Shown piece after piece: positions 1 to 8,310 of a DNA stretch of 64,000 nt; the stretch's first letter is position 1, and the number at the start of each line of letters is the position of its first letter. The notes under the pieces were generated by a model. It was not told where the DNA came from. It made no database searches and was given only the letters and a program-made list of their open reading frames with translations. A program made the translations under genes and the position numbers. This DNA is from Sulfobacillus benefaciens (lineage in GTDB: Bacteria > Bacillota > Sulfobacillia > Sulfobacillales > Sulfobacillaceae), in NCBI GenBank assembly GCA_003023725.1, contig PXYT01000009.1, positions 1-64,000 on the forward strand. Reading direction: 5' to 3'.

Positions 1-16
1 TGTCCCCGCAACCAAT

Positions 17-92
<76 letters not shown>

Positions 93-96
93 TTTT

Positions 97-507
97 TTAA
101 TTTCCAGATGTTTTCATGAGATATATAAAGACACTGACTCCCATCACAATCATCAGAACTCCTGTAATTAAGGGGAACTGAATGTTAGACAGGCTTTTGC
201 CTTGGTGGAGCCGAATATAATTGCGACGAAATTGCCACGTGCCGAAGACATTGATAATCAGGCCGCCGGCTACAAGAAGAAGGCCCAATATACCATGCTG
301 GACTCGACGATGAGCGGTGAGCTGCAAAAACAAATTAAATTTCGAAACCACAAAACCAAAAGCCATCAACGATATTCCTGTACGAAGCCAGGACAGAAAT
401 GTTCTTTCATTCGCCAACACTTCCCGCGGATCAGGATCCTTAGCGATAGCAAATCCTCCTCTCGAACCGTTCCCTGCATCGTAATGCAAGGAAAGGCGGG
501 TGAGCAA
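97..507 (-). CDS. DUF202 (YidH-like) membrane protein
   Basis: A short inner-membrane protein of the DUF202 family, whose biochemical role is unknown. The family signature DPREVLANERTFLSWLRTG lies near the N-terminus and is followed by three hydrophobic segments, matching the usual length of about 110-135 residues. The longest reading starts at a TTG at 507 without a good Shine-Dalgarno. The best ribosome site on this strand, AGGAGG at 455-460, lies inside this reading and is followed seven bases later by an ATC codon (447-445) that would give 116 residues beginning just before the family core, so a non-standard AUC start is possible. The 5' end overlaps the divergent methyltransferase gene. 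Family assignment is firm; the start is not. Confidence 0.8.
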   Translation of the reverse strand: MLTRLSLHYDAGNGSRGGFAIAKDPDPREVLANERTFLSWLRTGISLMAFGFVVSKFNLFLQLTAHRRVQHGILGLLLVAGGLIINVFGTWQFRRNYIRLHQGKSLSNIQFPLITGVLMIVMGVSVFIYLMKTSGN

Positions 508-1329
508 CTAACGTGGTTGGGTCAAAGAGGGTTTGTCGGCCGGTTTCAACTGGTCTATTGGGATCCTCCTTTTTTTTCCGGAAAAGAACGTGCCGCCCCA
601 AATGGCTCCTTTAGTGACCAGTGGCCTTCCTTACAGGAATATTTAAATTTTATCAGGGAGCATTTTGCCCGAATTGTGCCATTTCTTTCTCCAACTGGGT
701 TTGTGGTTCTCCACTGTGACTATCATGCCAGTCATTATCTAAAAATATTGGGTGATGAGCTGATGGGTTACGAAAATTTTCGTAACGAGGTGATTTGGCA
801 TTACACCGGACGCCGTCAAAAAGCCATAGTCCGTATTAACAGCAAACATGACTCGCTGTTGATTTGGGCCAAATCGGATGAAGCACGGATGAACCCAATC
901 TTTGACAACTGGGATCGGGACTATTACATTCGTATGAAAAAACAACAGGTGCATGTTGACGAAGATGGCCGCGAATGGATTTGGGGCCATAAGGGGAAGG
1001 GGCAGTCTCACGCATACCGTATCTATCTCGAAGAGGTACTTGCTCAGGGACGTGCCGTTGACAGCGTGTGGGATATCCCCATTATCAACACCTCCGCTCG
1101 CGAACGGGTTGGGTATCCCACCCAGAAGCCTGTAAAACTGCTAGAACGTGTGGTGTCGTTACTCACTCAACCCGGAGAATGGGTCCTGGATGTGATGGCG
1201 GGATCGGGGACTACGGGAGTTGCGGCTTGGCCCCTGGAACGGCGTGTGTGTCTAGGAGACAGCAATCCCGAGGCCGTAGCGATAACGGTTTCGCGTTTAA
1301 AAAACCTCAGCGTGAACGAAAATGTTTGA
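484..1329 (+). CDS. Site-specific DNA methyltransferase (N6-adenine/N4-cytosine, beta-class order)
   Basis: S-adenosylmethionine-dependent modification methylase of the N6_N4_Mtase family acting on DNA bases. The catalytic motif DPPF (residues 27-30 from this start) precedes the cofactor motif AGSGTTG (about residues 239-245), the beta-class order, and a conserved YPTQKP segment lies between them. An open frame extends upstream to 202, but that part overlaps the opposite-strand DUF202 gene and looks non-coding; ATG at 484 leaves the short leader typical of the family, though its Shine-Dalgarno is weak. No restriction endonuclease or specificity subunit is next to it, so it looks like an orphan methylase, and decayed DNA follows. 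Target site cannot be predicted. Confidence 0.85.
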   Translation: MQGKAGEQLTWLGQRGFVGRFQLVYWDPPFFSGKERAAPNGSFSDQWPSLQEYLNFIREHFARIVPFLSPTGFVVLHCDYHASHYLKILGDELMGYENFRNEVIWHYTGRRQKAIVRINSKHDSLLIWAKSDEARMNPIFDNWDRDYYIRMKKQQVHVDEDGREWIWGHKGKGQSHAYRIYLEEVLAQGRAVDSVWDIPIINTSARERVGYPTQKPVKLLERVVSLLTQPGEWVLDVMAGSGTTGVAAWPLERRVCLGDSNPEAVAITVSRLKNLSVNENV

Positions 1330-2399
1330 TTCCGTCCAGTGCGTTTTGGAATAGGCGGACCCCTCCCGATTTGAGCCCCTGCATGAACGGCTGACTCAAT
1401 TTTCTCGCAAGGTACTTTGCGTCATCTACTCTCGGACAGGCGTACACGTGCCTGTGCTCGTTCATAATGAGAGGCTCGTTGAAACCGGGTGTATCTCTTT
1501 AGTTTTACTCTGGCTATTTGCTTAGGTGGTCTTGTCCCGCGGCTGGCGAACGACCGCCAAAAAATCGTCATCCGTTGGATGGCCCGTGGGTGCATCTTGG
1601 ATGATTCGTTTAGCGTATCGGAATCCTGCTCCCACGTTAGCCTTCATTAAGCGTAGATTGTGCTGAGCATATGCGCTCTCCTTCTCCTGTACATATCTTA
1701 GTGTCATCCCTCTGAGATAGAGGACAGCGAAGAATACGTGGGTGGACGTACGTATCTAGTCGTGTGGTTTGCTGTGCGAGTAAGGCAGCGGCCTCGGCCT
1801 TGGATTGTCCGACGGATCGGCACCCCCTTTATTGAATATTTCGTTTTCAACCTGCACTCCCCGAATCAGGACCTCTCAGTACCCTTCTCTCTTCCACCAT
1901 GCTTCTCACGGAGACGATTCAGACGTATTCTTTGCCGTATTGAGCATTATGTAGTGCTGGATTGTTCATTACACTTGCTCTCTGGGTATTCAGCCATCCC
2001 ATGCGGACTGCCGCCTGTGTCACGATGGGGCTGATTCAAAAGGCCTTTGCCCTAAGATTTGTCTCCATTTGACTCCGAAAACACGGAGAAAGATGACCTG
2101 CTATTTCCCGTAGTTTCGGTAAAATGGGCACACTTTAGGGACGGCATCACCGCCCAGGTGCTTTTTGAGTCAGTCTCCTTATTTTCGATCAGAGCTGGCA
2201 CTTTGGCTATGGTCGCCCCGCCCTGGCCAGGATCTTGAGGCTTTGTGATCGCTTGCGACCCGTGTAATGACATCCCCTCTATGCTATGTCTCATCAAAGA
2301 TAAAGCGCAGCGTCGGCATGTTAGCAAAATAATAGGATGGTTCGCTTAAAAGACCCGAAACGATTCCAAGGAACGCAGAAAATTCGGAATTCACCCGGC
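1330..2399. other. About 1.07 kb with no convincing gene
   Basis: Only short, mutually overlapping frames occur here, none with a good ribosome site or a recognisable domain. A minus-strand frame at 1522-1707 (61 residues, charged and not repetitive) could be the relic of a gene but is not recognised. A small inverted repeat ACAGGC/GCCTGT lies near 1437-1456. The stretch sits between an orphan methylase and the oxidase operon and looks like decayed accessory DNA. Confidence 0.5.
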
Positions 2400-2591
2400 T
2401 CAACCATAGCCAGAGGGAGCTCCGAACACCGATCCCCAATTCTGTCGTGAATGTGATCCGATAGCGTGTATACCGACAATGACACACGACGGCTGCCAGT
2501 CGAAGGGGAACATGAAGAGTGAGCCAAGCAACAACGCTGTGAACGCCGATTTCCCGAAGAACACTATTTGATTAGCTTTCTTGTCGGCCAT
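2400..2591 (-). CDS. Small hypothetical membrane protein, possibly the broken start of a longer gene
   Basis: The ATG at 2591 is preceded on this strand by a strong Shine-Dalgarno, GAGGGGAG, six bases upstream. The 63-residue product begins MADKKANQ and has one hydrophobic segment near residues 13-30. Another minus-strand frame (2284-2487) overlaps its end and encodes a further hydrophobic segment, so the two may be halves of one membrane protein split by a frameshift. No family is recognised. Confidence is low because such short frames arise by chance; the ribosome site is the main argument. Confidence 0.3.
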   Translation of the reverse strand: MADKKANQIVFFGKSAFTALLLGSLFMFPFDWQPSCVIVGIHAIGSHSRQNWGSVFGAPSGYG

Positions 2592-2696
2592 GGCACACTC
2601 CCCTCGACCACGGAATGGCCCGCTTACCGTCAGGGGTGATCCGTTAAAGGTTGGCGCGAAGGCCCGGTTCCCCCGCGATGATTTAAGGTGAAAACG

Positions 2697-2715
2697 ACCG
2701 CGTAAGCGGTTTTTT
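2697..2715 (+). terminator. Candidate rho-independent terminator
   Basis: A tight hairpin ACCGC-GTAA-GCGGT is followed by a run of T on the plus strand; AAAA lies just upstream, so it may also act on the minus strand. It separates the decayed region from the oxidase operon. Confidence 0.5.
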
Positions 2716-2851
2716 GTTTGATCCGAATAAAATTTCTCAGTTTTACACATACCAGGTCGTAACTAGATCAGAAAGCATGGTGGTCTCGAATGACGGCTAC
2801 ACCGTGTCCAGGAAAATGGGGACCACGACTCATGGCCGAGGAGGACAGAGA

Positions 2852-3169
2852 ATGAAGAGAAAGAAAGAAAGATTCCTGTGGCGAACCATACTGGCAACAG
2901 GCATGGTCTTGGCAATGGGATGGCCGGTTCAGGTGATGGCGCAACGCACATCGTCGACAGCCCGGATATCCGAATCCAGGATTGTCATCCGCGCGGACAG
3001 TGCGGCAACCTATGCCGTTCAGGGCGGACACGTCGTGCGTTTGGTTCCCTCCACCAGCGGTCGAGGACGAACACTATTCACCATTGACGTTCAAAAAGGA
3101 TCCCACCTCTTTCGGGTCGTTGTCGACCCAGTAACCGATGAGGTTCTTGACGTAGCGAAAATACATTAG
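2852..3169 (+). CDS. Secreted PepSY-like small protein
   Basis: A 105-residue protein with a clear signal peptide: basic MKRKKER start, hydrophobic core to about residue 25 and a likely cleavage after VMAQ. The mature part is about 75 residues with a beta-rich pattern, and its end (VVVDPVTDEVLDV) resembles a PepSY repeat. The ATG at 2852 has GAGGAGGA six bases upstream; an in-frame ATG at 2714 lacks such a site. It is the first gene of the oxidase cluster, 58 bases before the cupredoxin gene, suggesting an extracytoplasmic role near the oxidase such as assembly or metal handling. That role is inference. Confidence 0.6.
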   Translation: MKRKKERFLWRTILATGMVLAMGWPVQVMAQRTSSTARISESRIVIRADSAATYAVQGGHVVRLVPSTSGRGRTLFTIDVQKGSHLFRVVVDPVTDEVLDVAKIH

Positions 3170-3227
3170 GCCAGAGGGAATTGAATGCACCGGAAGACCA
3201 GTTTTGTAAAAGATAAGGAGATGACAT

Positions 3228-3857
3228 GTGGACAATCAGGAACCTTCAGGTGTGGTGGAGCAACTATGGGGCAGGCGACAGATAATTTGGGGAGGAATTG
3301 GACTTGGTGCCATAGCCTTGATTTCGCTGTTTGCCAAGCCCGATATCGTAGGCCTAACGCGCAGACTCGCTGGATCACCGGTTAGTTCGGGGAAAATTAA
3401 CTTGTATCAATTTGACTATTACTTCATTCCCAATTACATGACGTGGAGAGTAGGCGACCGGCTCGAGGTGACTTTGCAAAATCAAAGTCACACGCACTGG
3501 CATGAATGGACTATCGGAAGAAAGCTCAATCTCGCCTTCTTTCAGGGATTTGGGTCCATGAATGCAGACGCCTGGGCCATCGATTTTTGGGATGGTGTCG
3601 ATGTGACCCTAAGTGATCCTTACAAAGTAGACAACTTTGTTCCCCACGAGGCTCACGTGACCTACGTCGGACCCAAAGCCCCTTACCAAATTGCGTCGGG
3701 CGGCGATTTTAGCCCAACTTTGCAGCCGGGAGGCAGTCTGAAACTGACGTTTACGGTACCCAATAAACCGGGAATCTGGCGATTCGGCTGCTTTGTTCAG
3801 GAGTTTATTCATTATCGCGACGGCATGAAAGGTCTCATCGAGATCTTGCCTGCATAA
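3228..3857 (+). CDS. Membrane-anchored cupredoxin (type 1-like copper protein)
   Basis: A 209-residue protein with an uncleaved-looking N-terminal membrane segment (about residues 20-37) and a C-terminal cupredoxin fold facing outside. Likely copper ligands are a histidine in SHTHWHEW (His88, His90 or His92) and Cys188, His195 and Met200, spaced C-x6-H-x4-M. The C-to-H spacing is longer than in azurin (four) or plastocyanin (two). GTG at 3228 is preceded by AAGGAG at seven bases. It lies directly before oxidase subunit II, so it may donate electrons to the CuA site or be a bound subunit; sulfocyanin-like carriers play this part in acidophiles. The partner is inferred. Confidence 0.75.
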   Translation: MDNQEPSGVVEQLWGRRQIIWGGIGLGAIALISLFAKPDIVGLTRRLAGSPVSSGKINLYQFDYYFIPNYMTWRVGDRLEVTLQNQSHTHWHEWTIGRKLNLAFFQGFGSMNADAWAIDFWDGVDVTLSDPYKVDNFVPHEAHVTYVGPKAPYQIASGGDFSPTLQPGGSLKLTFTVPNKPGIWRFGCFVQEFIHYRDGMKGLIEILPA

Positions 3858-3885
3858 CACTGTTCATGCATCGAAAGGAGGGGAA

Positions 3886-4704
3886 ATGGCATTGGCAGAA
3901 GCCACTGTTTTTGCGGTGATATGGGCCATCGTGACCGCAATTGCTGAAATTGTGTTCCGCAGGATTAAAGACCATTCGATGTACTACACCATATCCAGTC
4001 AGGGTCATATTGCGCTGAGTGCCTTTAACTTTTTGTCGTCATGGCTTATCCCTATCTTTACATTTATGGCTGTAATGGTCATCTTCGCCTTAGTCCGCTT
4101 TCGTGCTCCGGACAATACCCCCAGGCCAAGCCCTGTTCAGACCCTCCGCAACAAGTGGTACATTCTGCTCTGGGTGGGAGTCAGCTTTGCGTTAAATATC
4201 ATGTTCTGGTTGCATCCGACTGCTGTGGACCTGGAAACAATGTTTGCCAACTGGAAACAACAGCAAAACCAGCATCCTCTAATCGTCAATGTCACAGCGA
4301 GACAGTGGGAATGGATTTTCAGCTACCCGCAATATGGGATCACGCAGGCGGTCAATGCCCAGGGACTTGATGAGTTGGAGTTGCCGGTGGGCCGCCCGGT
4401 GGAATTCTTTTTGCGCAGTAAAGACCCGTTTCACAGTTACGACATCTATGCTGATGTGATTCACAGTTTTTGGATTCCGGCATTCGGAATTAAAGAGGAT
4501 GTGATTCCTGGAGAAACGCGAACCGAGTTTCTTGTTCCTGACCACGTAGCAAATTATGAGACGAGTCCTTTGGTCCGTGTCCAGTGTGCGGAGGTCTGCG
4601 GACCTGGACACCCCTACATGGAAGCTCCACTATCGATTGTGACCGCGAAGCAGTTTAGCCAATGGATCGCACATCAAAAATCTCTTCAAGCACAGGGCGC
4701 ATAA
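3886..4704 (+). CDS. coxB: Heme-copper oxidase subunit II with CuA site
   Basis: Subunit II of a cytochrome c oxidase, which takes electrons into the binuclear CuA centre outside the membrane. Hydrophobic segments lie near residues 5-25, 50-70 and 85-105. The C-terminal domain keeps the CuA ligand set: His in DVIHSFWIPAF, then CAEVCGPGHPYM with the C-x3-C pair, the following His and the Met. Retention of CuA argues for a cytochrome c or blue-copper donor rather than quinol. There is one more N-terminal hydrophobic stretch than the common two-helix form. AAAGGAGGGG precedes the ATG. Next gene is subunit I. Confidence 0.93.
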   Translation: MALAEATVFAVIWAIVTAIAEIVFRRIKDHSMYYTISSQGHIALSAFNFLSSWLIPIFTFMAVMVIFALVRFRAPDNTPRPSPVQTLRNKWYILLWVGVSFALNIMFWLHPTAVDLETMFANWKQQQNQHPLIVNVTARQWEWIFSYPQYGITQAVNAQGLDELELPVGRPVEFFLRSKDPFHSYDIYADVIHSFWIPAFGIKEDVIPGETRTEFLVPDHVANYETSPLVRVQCAEVCGPGHPYMEAPLSIVTAKQFSQWIAHQKSLQAQGA

Positions 4705-4743
4705 CCCCGACACAATGAGATTTTGAGGGAGGCAAATTGAACA

Positions 4744-6612
4744 ATGAGAGATATGGCACAAGCTGAACCTCGTAATCATCTCGAACCAAAAGTACTGCGT
4801 ATGGCTCCCGTCCTGCGGGGATTCTTTTGGGCTGCCGTAGGATTTGCTACCGGCAATCTCCTGACACTCGCCGTCGATCCCTTTCGGGGACATCCCTGGG
4901 TCACGGAACCTTCGGCAGTTGTTGGATGGGTGGGTGCGCTCATGGGCTGGTTGTTGGGGGTGGGAGGATATGAGGAAATAATTTTACCATTGTTTGGATT
5001 CCCTAGCACCTGGGTGGAGCCTCAAGACTGGCGGCGATATTTTGGGTTGAGTACCAATCACAAGGTGATTGGCATCCAGTATCTTTTCTCGTCCAGCGCA
5101 ATCTTTTTGATAGCGGGATTGGACGCTATGGCCATACGCTATGAGTTGATGCAGCCCTCTATGCATTTCTTTACTTATTCTGGTCAGTATTTGACCGCCG
5201 TGGGTGTTCATGGATCTCTCATGATGTTCGGAGTAGGTACCGTGGCCATGATCTCCGGACTGGGTAATTATTTTGTGCCTCTCATGATCGGGGCTAAACG
5301 GACGGTATTTTCACGGCTGTCGGGTTTGGGGCACTGGCTGTTGCCGGCCGGGGCACTGACGCTGATTGCCAGCCCGCTGTTGGGTTACTGGGATACAGGC
5401 TGGCGAGGGTATGAGCCTTTAGCCATGCAAGACCCCGGGGGCATGGTATTTTACTATCTCGGTATTTTTGCCATGACGCTGTCGACCATCTTTACGTCTC
5501 TCAATCTGGCTACGACGATTATATTTTACCGGGCACGGGGAATGACATGGGCGCGCATACCCCTGTTTGTGTGGGGAATTTTGACCGTGTCACTGCTTAA
5601 TCTGATTTGGCAACCTGAGATCGAAATGACCTTTGTAATGGCGTTACTATCGAAGCTGGTACCATGGAATTTTTTTGACGCAATCGGGAGCGTCGAGACC
5701 TACTTGAGTATGTTCTGGCTGTTTGGCCATCCTGAAGTCTATATCATCGTCCTGCCCGCCTTGGCTCTGTGGAACGAAATGATTCCGGTTATGGCGCAAA
5801 AAAATCTGTTTGCGCGAGATTGGGCCGTTATCGGCTTGATCTTTGTGATGATGCTAAGCGGGTTGGTGTGGGCGCATCACATGTTTACGAACATGCGTAA
5901 CAGCGAGATGTTCCCTTTTGCCTTCTTTACGGAAATGATTTCTATTCCGACGGGATTTTCCTTTATGGCAGCAATTGGAACATTATGGAAAGCCAAATTA
6001 CGGCTGACGACACCATCTCTTCTGATCCTCATGAGTCTTTTCAACTTCATGATTGGGGGGCTGACTGGTGTTTATCTGGCCGATCCACCGGTGAATCTGC
6101 AGGTTCATGATACCTTTTTCGTCGTGGCCCACTTTCACTATACGATAATCGGCGGGATGATCTTTACATGGATTGCCGCAATGTATTATTGGCTGCCGAA
6201 ATTGTCCGGACGCATGTACAACGAAACTTGGGGAAAGATATTGGCGGTGTGGATATTTATTGGTTTCAACGGAACATTTGGTCAAATGTTCCTTTTGGGA
6301 TTGCAAGGCATGAACCGGTGGGTTCCAGCCTATCCACCCTACCTCAAGTCAATGAACTACGAGGTCTCCTTATTCGCTTTTTTTCTGGGCGTCGGTTTTA
6401 TCGGCCATGCGATTCATATCATCTGGGCTTGGCGCAAAGGGCCTCTATCTTCTGAGAATCCGTGGCATGCGAGGACGTTGGAGTGGATGACGTCGTCGCC
6501 TCCACCGGAAGAGAACTTCGCGGCGGAACTTGAGGTAGTGCGGGGATTTTACCGTTACGATCATGATAACCCGTCGGCTTATTTTGTGAAAGACAAATCC
6601 GAATCGACTTAA
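4744..6612 (+). CDS. coxA: Heme-copper oxidase subunit I
   Basis: Catalytic subunit that reduces oxygen to water and pumps protons. Metal ligands are all present: His156 (GVHGSLMMFG) and His465 for the low-spin heme, His463 for the oxygen-reactive heme, and His329, His378 and His379 for CuB. Tyr333 in GHPEVY is the residue that cross-links to the CuB histidine, and Glu331 marks an A1-like helix VI. Helix VIII reads IPTGFSFM, so the lysine of the K proton channel is replaced by Ser406. About 100 N-terminal residues with two further hydrophobic segments precede the usual first helix. Length is 622 residues. GAGGGAGG lies eleven bases before the ATG. Confidence 0.95.
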   Translation: MRDMAQAEPRNHLEPKVLRMAPVLRGFFWAAVGFATGNLLTLAVDPFRGHPWVTEPSAVVGWVGALMGWLLGVGGYEEIILPLFGFPSTWVEPQDWRRYFGLSTNHKVIGIQYLFSSSAIFLIAGLDAMAIRYELMQPSMHFFTYSGQYLTAVGVHGSLMMFGVGTVAMISGLGNYFVPLMIGAKRTVFSRLSGLGHWLLPAGALTLIASPLLGYWDTGWRGYEPLAMQDPGGMVFYYLGIFAMTLSTIFTSLNLATTIIFYRARGMTWARIPLFVWGILTVSLLNLIWQPEIEMTFVMALLSKLVPWNFFDAIGSVETYLSMFWLFGHPEVYIIVLPALALWNEMIPVMAQKNLFARDWAVIGLIFVMMLSGLVWAHHMFTNMRNSEMFPFAFFTEMISIPTGFSFMAAIGTLWKAKLRLTTPSLLILMSLFNFMIGGLTGVYLADPPVNLQVHDTFFVVAHFHYTIIGGMIFTWIAAMYYWLPKLSGRMYNETWGKILAVWIFIGFNGTFGQMFLLGLQGMNRWVPAYPPYLKSMNYEVSLFAFFLGVGFIGHAIHIIWAWRKGPLSSENPWHARTLEWMTSSPPPEENFAAELEVVRGFYRYDHDNPSAYFVKDKSEST

Positions 6613-6675
6613 CGGACGTAACCAACTTGAGTCACTTAAATGATGGTCGAAAAACCATGAGGTAGGAGGAAGGCA

Positions 6676-7221
6676 ATGGCGGCGACTTATTCAAAGGACC
6701 GGGAACTCGCGGCATACCGCTGGGGATTTCGCATTCTGTTGGTTAGCCAGGCGGTGCCCTTCATTCTGATCTTTGCCGACTGGTATATGTTTAACGGATA
6801 TTATGTCAGCCCTCGCGCCAATCAGTGGCTAGGGGCCACGCAGGCCCTCTTTAGCATCGCATCCGGCTGGGTGGCTTGGCGTGCTCTTTTAGCCATCCGA
6901 CACGATAGGCTCATGGATATGGTTCAGGGGTTTCGTCGTGCGGCCGTGTTGGGATTGGTCCAGTTGCTTCTTCTCGCTTATCAGTGGGGAACCCGGTTCA
7001 TTCCCCCGGGAACACGGTACGGGGAAGTGTATTACACTTTGACCGGCGTATCGGGATTTTACGAGGTGATCGGCGTCTTTGTGTTGATAGCTATTAGTTT
7101 TCGTGCCGTTCGGGTGAAATTTACCTCGGATTACCATTGGGATGTGGATGCAGCCCTGTATTTCTGGATTTTTCAATTAACAGGCGGGTTGCTGGCTTAT
7201 CTGGCACTTTATTGGATTTGA
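6676..7221 (+). CDS. coxC: Heme-copper oxidase subunit III-like protein
   Basis: A 181-residue polytopic protein with about five membrane segments. The segment YYTLTGVSGFYEVIGVFVL corresponds to the conserved subunit III helix that follows the FTLTG motif, although the usual His-Gly-His pattern is changed to SGFYE. The end LYFWIFQLTGGLLAYLALYW matches the closing helix region. The size suits the short bacterial form of subunit III. It follows subunit I by 63 bases with a GGTAGGAGGAAGG ribosome site and belongs to the same operon. Confidence 0.8.
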   Translation: MAATYSKDRELAAYRWGFRILLVSQAVPFILIFADWYMFNGYYVSPRANQWLGATQALFSIASGWVAWRALLAIRHDRLMDMVQGFRRAAVLGLVQLLLLAYQWGTRFIPPGTRYGEVYYTLTGVSGFYEVIGVFVLIAISFRAVRVKFTSDYHWDVDAALYFWIFQLTGGLLAYLALYWI

Positions 7222-7249
7222 CAACAGCGATGAACAAGGAGATGTGGTC

Positions 7250-7462
7250 ATGGGGTTTTTTCCGCAGTTACCGGTACAGATCCCGTTTAGTCCAGGCATT
7301 GCTCACTGGTGGGACCCTTTTTGGTGGCTTTTTCAGATTGTGGTGATGACGACATTGTTAATAACTTTTCGCAAGGTGGCATTACGTGTGGACGATCAAT
7401 TTGATGATCCCAAGGCTAAACCGCCATCCAGGGAGAGGTCTTCCGGAGGACCAGACTCATGA
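7250..7462 (+). CDS. Small single-span protein of the oxidase operon
   Basis: A 70-residue protein with an aromatic-rich segment (HWWDPFWWLF) leading into one membrane helix and then a basic, hydrophilic tail. ATG at 7250 sits seven bases after AAGGAGA; a GTG at 7244 is too close to that site. Its last codons overlap the next gene in an ATGA arrangement, so the two are probably translationally coupled. Position suggests a small subunit (subunit IV-like) of the oxidase; no family is recognised from sequence. Confidence 0.6.
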   Translation: MGFFPQLPVQIPFSPGIAHWWDPFWWLFQIVVMTTLLITFRKVALRVDDQFDDPKAKPPSRERSSGGPDS

Positions 7463-8310
7463 GTCTCTGGGAGGAAAACTGGATTCCCCGGGCAAAAATG
7501 CATTTCCCCAAGTCGCGAACCCGAACCCCAGTGGACCGCACCCGGGTCTCCTTGCGGTTTATAGGGGTGCTGTTTTACGTGACGGGCAGTGTCGCCTTAA
7601 TGGGGCATTCATGGCGAAGCACGTTTGTCGTGCCGCTTCTATGGGTGTGGGGTGAATGGTTGATTAGCATGTTCATGATGATACACGGCACCTTTACACG
7701 TTTGTCGAAGGGAACGTGGGCCTCGGCGTTGTTGGGACAGACTGCTGCTCTGCTTTCGCTATGGTCCGGCAGTCCCAGGCTAGCATGGTTCAGCTTCGAT
7801 ATTTTCAGTTTAGTTGGTCTTCTCACCTTGCAATATCGGAACCGCCGACGAAGTGCATCCATTGCCGTGAGCTTGCTGGCAGCTATGAGTCCGGTTGCGG
7901 GTATGTTAATTGGTCACCACGCTATGCATCTGGGTGACCAAATCGTCATGATCGTCATTCCCTCCTTGTGGGCACAGGCCCACATTCAGCATCTTTATTT
8001 GTTCTGGCACAGTCAATACTGCCAAAAAGTTCGGATGTCATTCCCGTTGCAAGAAGAGAAACTTAAAAGCCGTGGACTGATCTGGTCGGTTTTGACGGCT
8101 TTATTGAGTCTCGTTCCCTATTACCTCGGTCCGCCCAAGGGATCCTATTTAGCGGGAAGTTTACTTATGAGTATCGGGTATCTGGGCGCAACTGGTCTGG
8201 GCATCATTTCCTCCTCGTCCCGAAGGCCCAGTCGTCTCACGTGGCGACAGTACATTTCCGAAGCGTATTTGGTGGGCATTGTCACGCTATTTGTCAGTCA
8301 ATATGGTTGA
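7459..8310 (+). CDS. Polytopic membrane protein of the oxidase operon, unknown function
   Basis: A 283-residue protein with roughly eight hydrophobic segments after a basic N-terminus. It shares an ATGA overlap with the preceding small gene and ends the oxidase cluster. Several histidines lie in or near membrane segments (for example GHHAMHLGD near residue 155 and HIQHLYLFWHSQ near residue 178), which could bind heme or copper, so a role in oxidase assembly or as an accessory subunit is conceivable. No family is recognised and the role is inference from position only. Confidence 0.6.
   Translation: MSLWEENWIPRAKMHFPKSRTRTPVDRTRVSLRFIGVLFYVTGSVALMGHSWRSTFVVPLLWVWGEWLISMFMMIHGTFTRLSKGTWASALLGQTAALLSLWSGSPRLAWFSFDIFSLVGLLTLQYRNRRRSASIAVSLLAAMSPVAGMLIGHHAMHLGDQIVMIVIPSLWAQAHIQHLYLFWHSQYCQKVRMSFPLQEEKLKSRGLIWSVLTALLSLVPYYLGPPKGSYLAGSLLMSIGYLGATGLGIISSSSRRPSRLTWRQYISEAYLVGIVTLFVSQYG

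Noticed and set aside
202-483. Upstream extension of the methyltransferase frame
   Set aside because: It is antisense to the well-supported DUF202 gene and carries no methyltransferase sequence.
1738-2327. Open frames of 91-98 residues on both strands
   Set aside because: They overlap or abut without ribosome sites, have low-quality compositions and match no family; treated as chance frames in decayed DNA.
2284-2487. Minus-strand frame with a hydrophobic stretch
   Set aside because: No ribosome site of its own; mentioned only as a possible frameshifted continuation of the small frame at 2400-2591.
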